Part shown: positions 1-10,625 of the stretch, one piece after another
Numbering within the stretch: the first letter of the stretch is position 1
Layout of the letters: every line of letters starts with the position of its first letter
Assembly: GCF_024166365.1 (NCBI RefSeq)
Contig: NC_064819.1
Span: 110,342,293-110,406,292, forward strand
DNA from: Elephas maximus indicus
Taxonomy: Eukaryota > Chordata > Mammalia > Proboscidea > Elephantidae
Length of the DNA: 64,000 nucleotides
Direction: 5' to 3'
Translations under genes and position numbers: made by a program
Notes under the pieces: generated by a model
Told to the model about the DNA's origin: nothing
What the model saw: only the letters and a program-made list of their open reading frames with translations
The model's database searches: none

Positions 1-118
1 GAAGAAAGGCCTGGCAAACTACTTCCAAAAAATCAGCCATTGAAAACCCTGTGGAGCACAGTTCTACTCTGACACACATGGGGTCACCAAGAGTCAGGAA
101 TGACTTGATATCAACTGG
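1..118 (+). mobile_element. AfroSINE, long form, cut by window start
   Basis: The central and 3' parts of a long-form AfroSINE are present: the 'gaagaaaggcctggc' block, 'gagcacagttctactctgacac' and the tail. The tRNA-like head lies outside the window. The element is non-coding. Confidence 0.85.
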
Positions 119-576
119 AGAAAAGCTAGGCTGACAGTTAAATGTCAGGTTTTAGTGGTTTAATGCAATTAAGGTTTCTCTCCTACGCAGCAGACAGATG
201 AGGTAAGCAGGAGCCCCTCTCTGTGTGGTGATTCAAGTTTCTATCTCATGACTCCCCTAACCTCTGAATCTCAAAGTCCTCTGCTACCAGATGGCAAAGG
301 AGAAGGAGAGGGTGGAGAAGCCCTGTTTCTTACAATCCCTGGGCCTGAGGTGGGACTCATCCACTTTCATTTGCATTACATTGGTGAGAACTAGTTAAAT
401 GGCCTCATCTGGGTGCAAGGAGAGCTGGGAAATGTAATCCCAGCTTAGCAGCCTCCTTTTACCAATAACCACACTCTGAAAGGGATAGCAATGTTTTTGA
501 CTGATTGCTAGAGCTTTTGCCATAATCCTCACTAAATGGTAGCAATTGTTACATAATATGGTATGAAACATATAAC
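119..576. other. Unique-looking stretch, nothing recognised
   Basis: No repeat, splice-paired exon or long frame was seen. The 70-residue minus-strand frame at 395-607 runs into a SINE and is taken as chance. Confidence 0.5.
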
Positions 577-740
577 CAAAAAACCAAATCTGTTGGCTTT
601 GAGTCAATTCCTACTCATAGTGACCCTATAGGACAGAGTAGAACTGCCTCAAAGGGTTGACCAGGAGCGGCTGGTGGATTCGAACTGCTCACCTTTTGGT
701 TAGCAGCCGAGCCCTTAACCTCTGGGCCACCAGGGCTTCC
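577..740 (-). mobile_element. AfroSINE, short form
   Basis: Full short-form copy in reverse. The tail complement ('ttgagtcaattc...gactcatag') is at the left and the head complement with B box ('gattcgaactgc') and A box at the right. Confidence 0.9.
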
Positions 741-814
741 TGAAACACAGTCAAGTGTATTTATACCATATGTAAATATAAATTTATATATAAATACCAA
801 ATAAATTATATTTA

Positions 815-935
815 TTATATTGATTGTATGTAAGACACTGGGCTAGGCCTTCGGTGTGGCCTGGGAAAGAGGGTACAAAGATGAGTAAGACCTGGATCTT
901 GCCTTCAAAGAGCTTACATTTTGATAGTGGAGGGA
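815..935. mobile_element. Old dispersed repeat fragment ('gacactggg...gagcttacatt' family)
   Basis: Matches the widespread old mammalian repeat that reads 'ggcactggg...gatgagtaagacc...gagcttaca'. The same family recurs at 4240-4370, 6010-6620 and 30830-31230. I did not assign it to a named LINE family. Confidence 0.45.
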
Positions 936-1289
936 AGACATGCAGATCCTCAAAGGATCGCAGTGTGAGCAGTGCCCCAGAAATACAAGACGCTATGGCA
1001 TTTGAGAAAGGATAGAACGGTTCCTGTCTAGCCTGAAAACCTGTTTCCAGACAGGAGAACATTCCAAGTTCTCAGGGAACCTGAGTCTGTCCTTGTTCAC
1101 TTGCCCCTTGATACCATTACTCCATAAAAACCTCCCAGCTTTGTTTCTTATATATCCTGTCTGCTCCAACCTTGTTCTCTGCAGCTCAAAGGCCTCCTTT
1201 TTCATTTCTGAATCTTTGGTTTCTCCCTCCTTCCTGCACAGCCTGGGTTTCTAGACCCCAGTTCCTGCACCAGGCCACTTCTCTAAAGC

Positions 1290-1450
1290 CAAACCAAATC
1301 CTTTGCTGTGGAGTCAATTCTGACTCACAGCAACCCTATAGGACAGGGTAGAATTGCCCCATAGAGTTTCCAAGGAGCAGCCAATGGCTTCGAACTGCCA
1401 ACATTTTGGTTAGCAGCGGAGGCTCTTAGCCACTATATAACCAGGGCTCC
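1290..1450 (-). mobile_element. AfroSINE, short form
   Basis: Reverse-strand copy running from tail complement ('gtggagtcaattctgactc') to the head, which ends 'accagggctcc'. It is somewhat diverged in the A-box region. Confidence 0.88.
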
Positions 1451-1739
1451 AACTCTCAAAAGCTCTACTCCAGGGGTCTGTACCTCCTAGGAATGGCCTG
1501 GTGTTCTAGACACCACCCAATCTGCTTGGCTCTTTTCTATCTTGGGATTGCGGGGATGTTTCACTTTGCAGATAAAATTGTGTTTGAATTGGGCTTTGAA
1601 GGATGCATCAAATTTTGTGAAGTAGAGATGAATCTTTCATCTCTGTAATGCTTTACCCAACAGAAAGCCCCTTTATTGCCACTGACTCAATTTAATTGGA
1701 ATTGTTTCAGTTCCAGATATGCTTTTGGAAAGGTCACTA

Positions 1740-1945
1740 TCTCTCAGGCATTATGTTAAGTGCCAATAAGATTGATAAGATACAGCAATCTCTGTGATGT
1801 AGGTAAGACGGTTGTTATACCCATTTTATGGATGAGGAGACTGAGGCTTGAAGAGGTGACTGGCCCAAGTCAATCATCCAGTAAGTAGAGTAGATGGGAT
1901 TCCTCTCCAGGTCTTCTTACCTCTATCCCAGTACTCTTTCACCAC
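1740..1945 (-). mobile_element. MIR fragment
   Basis: Contains the MIR core in reverse: 'cattttatggatgaggagactgaggcttgaagaggtgac' is split over 1828-1865, followed by a degenerate 'cagtaagtag...gggattc' segment. Confidence 0.75.
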
Positions 1946-1959
1946 GTCACAAAATGCCA

Positions 1960-2330
1960 TGTGGGTTTGTGAATATGAGCTTGTTTGGAAATAGGGTCTT
2001 TGAAGATGTATCGGCTAACATGAGGTTATACAGGCATGGTGTGGGTCCTAATTCCATCTGAGGGATGTCCTTATAAAAGAGGAGAAGAGATTCAGAAATA
2101 CGGAGGAAGAACTGCCATGTGAAGATGCTTCTGCAGGCCGAGGAACGCCTGGAGCTACCAGAAACATGGACAAAAAAAGATCTTTCTCTAGAGCCTTCAG
2201 AGAAAACATGGCCCTACTGACACCCTGAATTTGTGCTCCTTGCTTCCAGAGATGTGAGAAATAAATTTCTGTTCTTATAAGCCACTCACTTTGTGGTACT
2301 TTGTGATGGCAGCCCCAGGAAACTAATACA
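1960..2330 (+). mobile_element. ERVL-MaLR (MLT1-type) solo LTR, 5'-truncated
   Basis: Carries the typical MLT1 string 'tgtttggaaatagggtcttt', the 'gtccttataaaag' region, a polyadenylation signal near 'gaaataaattt', and the terminal 'ggaaactaataca'. The LTR is non-coding. Confidence 0.85.
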
Positions 2331-2400
2331 GGTTCAAATGAATTTTAATGAATTGAATTCTGTTCAATAATATCTAATACCTTGTAGGGTTATTTGCAGA

Positions 2401-2609
2401 AGGAGCCCTGGTGGCACAGTAGTTAAGCCCTTGGCTGCGAACTGAAAGGTCAGAGGTTTGAATCCACCAGCCCCTTCACTGGAGAAAGATATGGCAGTCT
2501 GCTTCTATGAAGACTATAGCCTTGGGAACCCTATGGAGCAGTCTTACTCTGTCCCACTGGGTTGTTATGAGTTGGAATCGACTCAAAAGCAATGGGTTTG
2601 GCTTTTGAT
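2401..2609 (+). mobile_element. AfroSINE, middle form
   Basis: Head 'ggagccctggtggcacagtag', B box 'ggtttgaatcc', the 'gtctgcttc...actatagcc' middle block, and tail 'gagttggaatcgactc...gggtttggc'. Confidence 0.92.
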
Positions 2610-2817
2610 TTAGGGCTATTCGTGAGATAATAGGGTGTCCTTGAAGATTATCAAACCTTTAGGAGTCTAAGAAATAAAACCTCTCCATCGGCATTTGCTG
2701 CATAAATGAAAAGCTGCATGAGTGCAAGGAGAGCTGGGAAATGAACAAGCGAATGGCAGTGATGCCAGGATTTTGAGTGTGTGATGCCCAGATCAGTTCC
2801 TCTAATCAGAGTGGGTG

Positions 2818-3021
2818 GAGCCCTGGTGGTGTAACAGTTGAGTGCTTGTCTGCTAAACCAAAGGTTGGCATTTCAAACCCACCCAGTGGCTATGTGGGAG
2901 AAAGACCTGACGATCTGCTCCTGTAAAGACTACAGCCAAGAAAATCCTCTGGGGCAGTTCTACTCTGTCACATGGCATCGCTGTGAGTTGAAGTTGACTC
3001 GACAGCATCTCACAACAATAG
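2818..3021 (+). mobile_element. AfroSINE, middle form with CAA-type tail
   Basis: Complete middle-form copy ending 'ttgactcgacagcatctcacaacaa'. This RTE-like ending carries CAA rather than a T run. Confidence 0.9.
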
Positions 3022-4239
3022 GCAAGACTGCACCCTGTCTAGCCAGAAACAAGTGCTGACTCTGACATTCTAGCCTCTTTAGTGTAGAGGACAAAAGATC
3101 CTTGCCCCCTGCTTTTGTGATCTTCACCTGCTTCAGAAGGTAAGATCTGAAACACCTGGTGAAAGTATGCCTTGCTCAGGTTAGCTGAAACTGACATGCA
3201 ATTTCAGTTCTACTATGACTCTTCCCCTGCAGATTGGTGGGGCGAGAGGCGGGAGGTAGGAGGCTTCTGTGCCAGGCTGCAGCAGTAAGTTTTCCTGAGG
3301 AGCAAAGAGAGATTTAAAGAGAGGGAAGAATTTGTGAGCAGAGCAGTTTGATGAAGCAGAAGAAATTGGCTGTCCAATGGGTGACTTTGAAAATGACAGA
3401 GCTGTGAAGCTAGCGGAAGAGATGGAGAAGTAGATCCAGGACAGGAAATAGCGAGTGAGGGCGAAGCAGGTTTTGATGTTTATTGTGAGACAACTACAAG
3501 GCGTTAAACAGGAACAAAATGTTTGGAGAAACTAATAGCAACAGTGAGCAGTCAGGGGCTGGGGAAAGAATTCAGAGAAATGGCATCTGAAATGAAAAAT
3601 GGCCAAGCTCACTGCCATCCCAGGGCCCCAGACCTGTGCTATGTGCAGAAACACAACCCTGGCCTGGTTTGAAAAAACGCTGTGTTTTCCTATTTGGGGC
3701 CAAGCTGCACCCCTTTTCCCCCTGGAGGTTGAGACCAGGAGGTGTGAAAGAATCTCTCTCAGTTCTAGTCATGAGCACTATTTTTAAATGCTGCTTTTCT
3801 TAAATGTCCCATGTTTTGAAAGGTAACAAACTCTGTATTTGAGATTAGAAAAATAAATGAGCAGGGAAATGGTTCAGCAGAAAGAACTTGAAATGGCCGT
3901 CGGGAGGTAGCTTTCTAATTCTGAGCTTCTCGCTCACCCACAGCCTCTACCTCAAGCAAATGCCTGTGCTTGGTGAAAAAGGATGGGCAAATGAAAGACT
4001 GATATGTGAGGAAACCCACTTTTGGTTAGACTAAAGGAGTGGGAGTCCTGGCATCTGTGTGAACCGGAATGTCCAGAGGCCTGAGTTTCCCAGTTCTCTC
4101 CTCTCCCTCCTGTCCAGATGGCAGCAGGGACAGTAGCCTTGGCAGAAAGAGGATGGCAAGGAAGGTGTATGTGGCAAGGATGTGAGCAGCCCTCGGGATT
4201 AATGTGAGGATGAAATGAGAGCATCCAGGCATGCAGCAG
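3022..4239. other. No gene recognised; weak old-repeat signal
   Basis: About 1.2 kb of mixed sequence. Parts around 3330-3500 resemble the old repeat family seen at 6000-6600. Short opposing frames at 3572-3787 mirror each other and lack splice context. Confidence 0.4.
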
Positions 4240-4370
4240 TTATTTGTTCAGTTCCTTGTTTATATGCCAGGCACTGGGGACACAAGCAGGGAGCAAAATA
4301 GACAAAAATCCCCACCTCCATGGTGCTTACTTACATTTCAGTGTGGGGAGGAAGAGAAAAAATTAAATGC

Positions 4371-4498
4371 ATGGATGGATGGATGGATAGATGGATGGAT
4401 GGATGGATGGATGGATGGATGGATGGATGGATGGATGGATGGATGGATGGATGGATGGATGGATGGATGGATGGATGGATGGATGGATGGATGGATGG
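4371..4498 (+). repeat. (ATGG)n microsatellite
   Basis: About 32 units of a 4-bp repeat with one visible interruption (an ATAG unit near 4386). Being nearly pure and long, it is probably length-polymorphic. Open frames in several phases here are artefacts of the repeat. Confidence 0.98.
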
Positions 4499-4522
4499 GT
4501 AAATATGTAAGTAAATAAATAA

Positions 4523-4606
4523 GGAGTCCTGGTGGCACAATGGTTAAGTGTTTGGTTGTTAATGCAAAGGTTGGCAGTTCGAATCCACCCAGCAGCTGTA
4601 GAGGAG
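4523..4606 (+). mobile_element. AfroSINE, middle form, 5' half
   Basis: Head with A box ('tggcacaatgg') and a perfect B box ('agttcgaatcc'), then 'cagcagctgtagaggaga' before the element is broken. The matching 3' half is at 5131-5255. Confidence 0.9.
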
Positions 4607-5130
4607 ACCCTAAGCTCCTTTAAGATCCTAAGGCTGAGGTTTCAACCCAGTGCCGGAGGGCTCAGCCATCTCTGAGGTCATGGGACCTAGAAGCAGAAGC
4701 CTCAACTACAGTGAGATGAAACATCAGATGGACTGTGAGATCACTGGGAGGGCAGAGGTCACAAAGCTCTAGAGAAAGAGAGAGGGGTGTGTGTGTGTGC
4801 GCGTGTGTGTGTGTAGAATGAAGGTCATTTCAGAAGCCATAGCTGATGATCTCCTGAGGTACATCATCACCCCCCTCTGAGGGCCTGCCTTCCCAAGGGC
4901 TCACTAAGCCAGAGGCCAAAGCGTCCCCCTCCCCTTCACCTACCATCCAGGTCTTCATGCCCTTTCAGGGCTGAGGGAAGAGGGGCTAAAGGAAGGCGGC
5001 GGTCCATGTATATATTTCCCTCCTCTTCCACATAGCCCCCCAGACCTTTTGTACATTTTTTTTTACAGGGGTGCTCCTCCCAACAACCCCACTTCCTGGT
5101 TAATTAAATTCTCAGACTGATTAAAAACAA
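4607..5130 (+). mobile_element. Unidentified retroposed insert inside a SINE
   Basis: About 520 bp separate two halves of one SINE. The right end has ATTAAA at 5103-5108 followed about 15 nt later by an A-rich run (5123-5133), as in a retrocopy of a polyadenylated RNA. 'agacc' occurs at both edges, a weak possible target duplication. It contains a TG/CG dinucleotide run at 4787-4814. I do not recognise a parent gene and saw no long frame. Confidence 0.55.
4787..4814 (+). repeat. (TG)n with a CGCG interruption
   Basis: Short alternating purine-pyrimidine run inside the unidentified insert. Confidence 0.95.
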
Positions 5131-5255
5131 AAAGACCTGGTGATCTGCTACTGTAAAGAGTACAGCCTGAAAAACCCTATGGGGCAGTTCTACTATGTTA
5201 TATGGGTAGCTATGACTTGGAAACCAACTCGACGATGCCTAACAACAACAAAAAA
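5131..5255 (+). mobile_element. AfroSINE, middle form, 3' half
   Basis: Continues the SINE from 4606 with 'aagacctggtgatctgctac...agcctg' to tail 'accaactcgacgatgcctaac' and CAA repeats. Left flank 'aagtaaataa' and right flank 'aagtaagtaa' look like the SINE's own target duplication. Confidence 0.88.
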
Positions 5256-5660
5256 GCAAGTAAGTAATAGTGATAGTAGGTTAGATGGCTGTAAGCTATG
5301 GAGAAAAATGTTGCAAGGAAGGAGAGCAGGAGGCTGTCAGGGAAGCTTGTGGAGAAGGCAGTGTTGGAATGAGATAGGGAGCTAGAGCCCTGGCTGTCTG
5401 GGGAAGATCCATTGGCAGCGAATGGTAAGAACACAGGCCCTGGGAGGGAGTGGGTGGGGTGCTCTAGGAGCTGCAAGGAGGCTCATGGGGCTGGAGCTGA
5501 ATGAGGGTGGGAGTGGTATGGGATGGAGGCAGAAAGATACTGGGTGGGGGAGCAACTCCTCTGGGCCTCACAGGCCCTGGCCAGAATTTGAGCTTTTATG
5601 ATACATGAGATGGAGTCATTGGAGGTGAACAGAGGAGGGGCAGGATCCAGCTTAAGTTAA

Positions 5661-6005
5661 ATGGGATCAGGTTGTGTGGACTTATGTTATATGAAAACCA
5701 CTTACCACACTGGTGAGTGCAAAGCACTTAATACATGTCAGTTGTTGCCATTATTAAGTTTATTGAAATGTGAGGGAGGGCAGGGACAGGGCATCACAGA
5801 GTGGCAAATGGTTTCCTGTGATGAGTGTGTGTGAGTGCCCGTGTGTTTGAGACTGTTTTGTGAAACACCATTGCCCTTGCTCTGACAGCTGAGAAGGGTT
5901 CTAACAGAAGTCGAGGAAATCAGATAGTAAACATGAGTGGAGATGACTAGGCTTTGGGTCTGAAACTAGATCAGCACATGTCCTGATTTTGTGATTAAAC
6001 TGCCT
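5661..6005. other. Nothing recognised
   Basis: No gene or clear repeat. A 'ggtgagtgc' at 5711 has no upstream acceptor with an open frame. Confidence 0.4.
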
Positions 6006-6620
6006 CACGGCGGAGTAAGTGTTTAGTTGAGCAGACACTGAGGATACCACAACGAGCAGACTGATGTGGTATCATTGAATTTAGATCTCTTCTCTTGGGC
6101 GGTGTGTGATACTGATGTTAAACAAATAATTATTCAGTTTTAAAACTGTGATAAGTGCAATGAGAGATGAGTTCAGGGTGTTTTAGAATGCATGGACCTC
6201 ACAGTCGTGGCGAGGAGTTTCTCTGAGGAACGGATCTTTCAGTTGAGATATGAGGAAGGGAGAAGAAGGTGGCCTGGTGGAGGGTAAAGCGAGATAGGGC
6301 CCTCAGGGCGAGGGAACGGCATAGGCAAAGGTCCTGTAGTAGGAAGGAGGAAGTGAATGCTGGGGGCCTGGAGAGCAGACAGTGTGGGCAGAGTGGTAGG
6401 CTGAAGCTGAAGGGTGGTTCATATATGAGCTTCAGGCAATGTGGGGATTTTGGTCTTTTTTTATGAGTGCGAAGGGCAATGTCAAAGGGTTTTCAGCAAG
6501 AGGGTGACCTGACCAGACTTACATTAAACCACTCTGGCTGAGTGTGGACAATGTCTGGAAGGAGGACAAGAGTTGGCTCCTGACCTATATAGAGGCCCTT
6601 GCAGGATCAGACTGGTCAAA
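6006..6620 (+). mobile_element. Old dispersed repeat
   Basis: Long match to the family with 'aggcaaaggtcctg', 'agtgtgggcagagtgg', 'aagggttttcagcaagagggtgacctgaccagactta' and 'actctggctg' in order. Related copies are at 4240-5660 and 30830-31230. The 65-residue frame at 6269-6466 lies inside it and is not a gene. Confidence 0.55.
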
Positions 6621-6784
6621 CTGCTATACGGTGAGAACTGAGGTGCAACAGGAGGGTCCTTCCAAATATCAGCCCCGTGCGCTGGCTTGAAAGCCTCCTG
6701 GTTAGTGTCCTTTGTTTGGCTTTAGCCTTGTGAAGGTGCCGATTTCTTTCCATCCCCCACTATACTAATGCTTTTGGCCCTTGA

Positions 6785-7010
6785 CAAAATATCATAGGCA
6801 TTGTAATCAGCCTGGGTTGGGATCCCAGTTCTGCCCCCTACTGTGCTTGTGACTTGGCCAAGTCTCTCTAACTTCTATGCCTCATCTCCTAAAATGGGCA
6901 AAATACCTCTCACCATGCCAGGCGGTTTGGGAGGACTAAATGAAATAACTACAACTAAGGGTCTGTCCCAATGCCTGTATAGGTAGAAGTTCAACTAATG
7001 CTAGTTTCAG
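6785..7010 (+). mobile_element. MIR
   Basis: Reads through the MIR order 'cctgggttgggatcccagttctgcc', 'tgtgacttggccaagtc', 'aaaatgggcaaaatacc' and the 'gcctgtataggtagaag' end. Confidence 0.85.
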
Positions 7011-7021
7011 ACTATTCTGCA

Positions 7022-7918
7022 AATGAACGTTTCTCTTATGAGAACTAGTCTCTTGAAGCTGGGTTTCTATTCCACAAGAGCACGTGAGGGAGAGAGTGTG
7101 AAATGCGATGGCGTGAGATACGGGAAACCATGACCTTCACTCTGGGGCCTACCAGCCTACTGGTAGTCTGAGAATTAAAAATATGGACAAGTAGTTTTAA
7201 GAGATTCAAACAAAATGTGCTGAACAAATGTGAGATATAACCATTGGAAGATTAAAGAGCTTTCTTTTCTTTTTTAAATAAACTTACTTCCAAGATGAAT
7301 GAACATATATTTAAAAAGGAACAAATACCATCAAAATACTAAATTGAAAAATAGGTGCCACATTTATCCTAAGTATAGTTAAGATTGGGCTATTTCAACT
7401 TGTATGGACTGTGTGCTTGAGTGTTTACATATATGGAAATATCATTCATTCAACAAATAATAATTGATTATCTTTTATGTTGCTGAAATGATGCTCGATG
7501 CTACTTACCAGCGACAGATTCAGCCCCAATGTCTATTTCTTCCTTGGGAGACCACACACTTTCTAACTTGATTCCTCAATTGGAAAGCAAAGGGCCAAAC
7601 TCTGGTTTCAGTTTCACTAGGTGTTTTAATTGCTCCTATAAAGTGTCGAGGGTTAATTGTGTGTATAATCATCTCTTAAATTCCATTATCTTGAAAGTTT
7701 CTACCCAAAAATCCTGACATTCAAATTTCAAAAGTTTTTTTTTTTTTTAAATGATGAACCTCAAGGGATTCATCTCATGAAGTTGCAGAGAATAAAAATG
7801 TGGCTCAGAGATAATTACAAAACAGAAAAATAGGTGTGTGACTACATCAAAACTTATACTCTCAGGTCCACCAAGACCCATAAACCCATTAAACCCTCTT
7901 CTGGTATTGAACATAAAA
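7022..7918. other. A+T-rich stretch, nothing recognised
   Basis: About 900 bp without a recognisable repeat or exon. A T run lies at 7735-7748. Short frames here lack any splice or family support. Confidence 0.4.
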
Positions 7919-8116
7919 GGAGCCCTGGTGGTGCAATGGTTACGTGTTCGACTGCTCACCTAAATGTTGCTGGTTTGAACCCACCCAGCTGTTGTGAGCA
8001 GATTTAATGAACTGCCCCTGTAAAGATTACAGCCTAGAAAACCCTACAGGGCGGTTCTACTTTGCCACATGGGGTTGCTATGAGTCAAAATCTACTCGAT
8101 GGCACCTAGTGACAAC
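7919..8116 (+). mobile_element. AfroSINE, middle form, diverged
   Basis: Head 'ggagccctggtggtgcaatgg', middle block 'gtaaagattacagcc' and tail 'tctactcgatggcacctag'. Confidence 0.9.
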
Positions 8117-8964
8117 ACTGAACATAAATACAGGAGAGGGGAGAGGGCAACATGTGTCCCCTCATCCCCCATTATAACATGCTCCTTGTGCCAAATATCC
8201 TGTCTTGATGTTCCCCCTGACTCCTGAAATGTGTGTGATTGTCAGAAACATGATACTACAGTAAATTAACCAGGCAAATTGTGAAATATGAGTCATGGTT
8301 TTATTTATTCTACAGTCGTGAAGATTGCAAAATTTTTATTAAGATAGAAACTGAGGACACTGAATGGCACTTCATGGCCAGGTCTGCCAGTCTCATGTCA
8401 CACTGTTCTCCTCACCCATCCCCTACAACTCTAGTCACACTATGCCTCCTCGAGGGAGATTAATCCACTGCTCAGTGCTCTGCACCCAGAAAATTGCCTG
8501 CTTCAAGGCCCTTTCAAATGGCCCTTACAAGTACCTTGCTGTTAGCCTGCTCTCCAGCTGGGGAGGTGGTAAGTTTTGTTGTCCTGTAGGCAACATCCCT
8601 CCAGCTGTGTAGACCCTGGAGTCCAGCCCTCCACCCATGCCTGCCCTTGACAGTATCCCTGCCCTGCAGCTGAGATTGTCCCAGTCACCAATTACCTGAT
8701 CTAAACTCCATTCTCTAAAGAACCCAGTCTTTGAAAATTGATTCCTACTAATGTGCTTGTTCGTTACTTTTTCCGGGAAGGAGGTGGTATCTTAAAGTGA
8801 TCTTTGGTAGATAATGCCTCAACCCAATGGAGTCCTAAGTGTCCATGGGGTTACCTGAAGGTTACCATAGGGAGCCAGGAAACCCCTGAAGAGTAGAGGC
8901 TCCAGCCCTCTACCCCTGCTTGAACCAGGGGCATTCTGCTTTTATATGCCTACTCTACTGGAGT
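8117..8964. other. Nothing recognised
   Basis: Overlapping short frames at 8281-8612 have no initiation, splice or family support. Confidence 0.4.
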
Positions 8965-9180
8965 TGGAGTCCCTGGGTGGTGCAAATAGTTAATGCGCTC
9001 AGCTGTTAACCAGAACGTTGGCTATTCTAGTCTACCCAGAGGTATTTTGGGAGAAAGGCCCGGTGGTGATCTACTTCCACAAGATTGACCACTGAAAACC
9101 CTATGGAGCACAGTTATACTGTGACACACGTGAGGCCACCCTGAGTCGGAGTTGGCTTGATGGCATCTAGTTTACTGGTA
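8965..9180 (+). mobile_element. AfroSINE, long form
   Basis: Head 'ggagtccctgggtggtgcaaa' with an anticodon-arm-like 'gctgttaacc', as in tRNA-Asn, then the long-form middle and tail. Its 3' half (from 9083) is the left part of a duplicated segment. Confidence 0.9.
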
Positions 9181-9465
9181 CATGGGAGCCATGCAGAGGG
9201 GTCAGTAAGAAGGTGAACTCTGTAGCCAGACTGCCTTGGATTGAACCCGAGTCCCACCACCTGATAGCTGTGTGATGCTGAGAAGGTCTTTTAACCTCTC
9301 TGTGCCTCAGTTCCGTCATCTGTAAAATACTGATAATAATAGTACCCTTTACCTACCTTATGGAAACCCTGGTGGCGTAGTGGTTAAGAGCTATGGCTGC
9401 TAACCAAAAGGTCAGCAGTTCAAATCTACCAGGCGCTCCTTGGAAACTGTATGGGGCAGTTCTAC
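9083..9465 (+). repeat. 383-bp duplicated segment, copy 1
   Basis: Contains the 3' half of a long-form SINE, a MIR 5' part, and the 5' two thirds of a short-form SINE. It aligns end to end with 10626-11008. I counted roughly 40 differences by eye (about 11%), mostly transitions, and one single-base gap. Confidence 0.9.
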
Positions 9466-9600
9466 TTTGTCCTATAGGGTTGCTATAAGTCAGAATCTAC
9501 TCGATGGCAACAGGTTTTGGTACCTACTTTACAGGGTTGTTGTTAGACTAAATGAGTTAAAACATCTGGCGCACAGTGAACACTATTAAAGTTATTTTCT
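9188..9600 (+). mobile_element. MIR, split by a SINE
   Basis: MIR from 'ttggattgaacccgagtccc' through 'tgtgcctcagttccgtcatctg' to 9360, resuming at 9532 with 'cagggttgttgttagactaaatgag'. Confidence 0.88.
9361..9520 (+). mobile_element. AfroSINE, short form, with target duplication
   Basis: Complete short form inserted in a MIR. Flanks 'tacctacctta' (9350-9360) and 'tacctacttta' (9521-9531) are an 11-bp duplication with one mismatch. Confidence 0.95.
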
Positions 9601-9949
9601 GTTATGATATATATGGAAGTACTCTGCAAGATTCCATTGGAAAGAAGATTTCCACAGCTTAAAAACAGAGGTAAAACAAGCAAACAAAACCCAAAACTCG
9701 CACTATCTTCACTCAAAATTTGAATAACTTATTGGAATTCTGCCACCCAGGGCAGGTTTCTTGGCGCCTCTCAAATCCTAAGTGTGGGGCTGGTCTGCGT
9801 TTATACTAGACCAACCAGATGACAAGAACGTTTTACACGCACAGTTGCTGACTTGAGAGGACTTGAATTCAATGTCTGAGCATTATTTTATTCATTCTAC
9901 TCATCTATGAGGTTTTTTTTTTTTTCCCCAAGATACATTAAGTTTGCAG
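9532..9949. other. MIR end, then nothing recognised
   Basis: The MIR tail runs to about 9600. The remaining sequence shows no gene or repeat that I can name. Confidence 0.4.
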
Positions 9950-10098
9950 GATTGAGTCCACTCAGAGCCACCTTGGAAGAAAGGCCTTGGCAATCTATTT
10001 CTGAAAAATTATCCATTGAAAACCCTATAGAGCACAGTTCTACTCAGACACATGGGGTTGCCATGAGTCAGAAGCAACTTGGTGGCAACTTTTTGTTT
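9950..10098 (+). mobile_element. AfroSINE, long form, 5'-truncated
   Basis: Begins in the 'cactcagagccaccttgg' region without the tRNA head and ends with a typical tail and T-rich end. Confidence 0.85.
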
Positions 10099-10625
10099 TA
10101 AGCTAATAATATTAGGCTGTATTCCTGATGTGTGCCAAGCAAGAGACCCTTCGCTCACAGTGTGACAGAGACCATGTGATGAAATGTTTTCTGGTTTTTG
10201 AGGACAGGAATCAGATATCTATTATCGAAGAATGCTATGGAATCTGCTACGATAGCTTTTAACATCTGGATATGTGTTAGATCTTTTCCCAGAATAATGA
10301 TCTAAATTTTGTTCTTTCAAATTCAGTGCTAGTTGTACTATGACTTTGTGCATTTTGAATATGAGTGCAATTATCACTCAGAAAAATCATGGGTGTGGGG
10401 GAAGAAGGTGGTTTTTGGAATAAGGCTCCCCCACCCACTGGCTGCCACACCCTCTTAAAGACTCCTACCTCAGAGCCTTTGCACCTGCTCTCTCTGACCT
10501 TTGCAGGCTCGGATGCTCCTACCTTAGCCAGCTTCCTCCTCTACAGTCCCAGCAGCCCTCCCACGCCTCAGGCCATGCTGACTTTACCATCTCAGAGAAT
10601 CACCCATCACTGATTGCCTGCATTT

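Larger units (their letters stand above)
4240..5660 (+). mobile_element. Old dispersed repeat, interrupted by microsatellite and SINE
   Basis: Starts with 'gccaggcactggggacacaagcag...tggtgcttac', resumes after the SINE as 'ggctgtaagctatggagaaaaatg', and continues through 'ggaagcttgtggag'. I read it as one ancient copy of the family also at 6010-6620. The class was not assigned. Confidence 0.5.

Noticed and set aside
4231-4540. Several 60-95 residue frames rich in MDGW or IHPS repeats
   Set aside because: They are translations of the ATGG microsatellite in different phases, open because of the repeat.
8965-9030. tRNA-like heads of AfroSINEs as tRNA genes
   Set aside because: Only the A/B boxes and some arms are kept, and each is joined to a SINE body.
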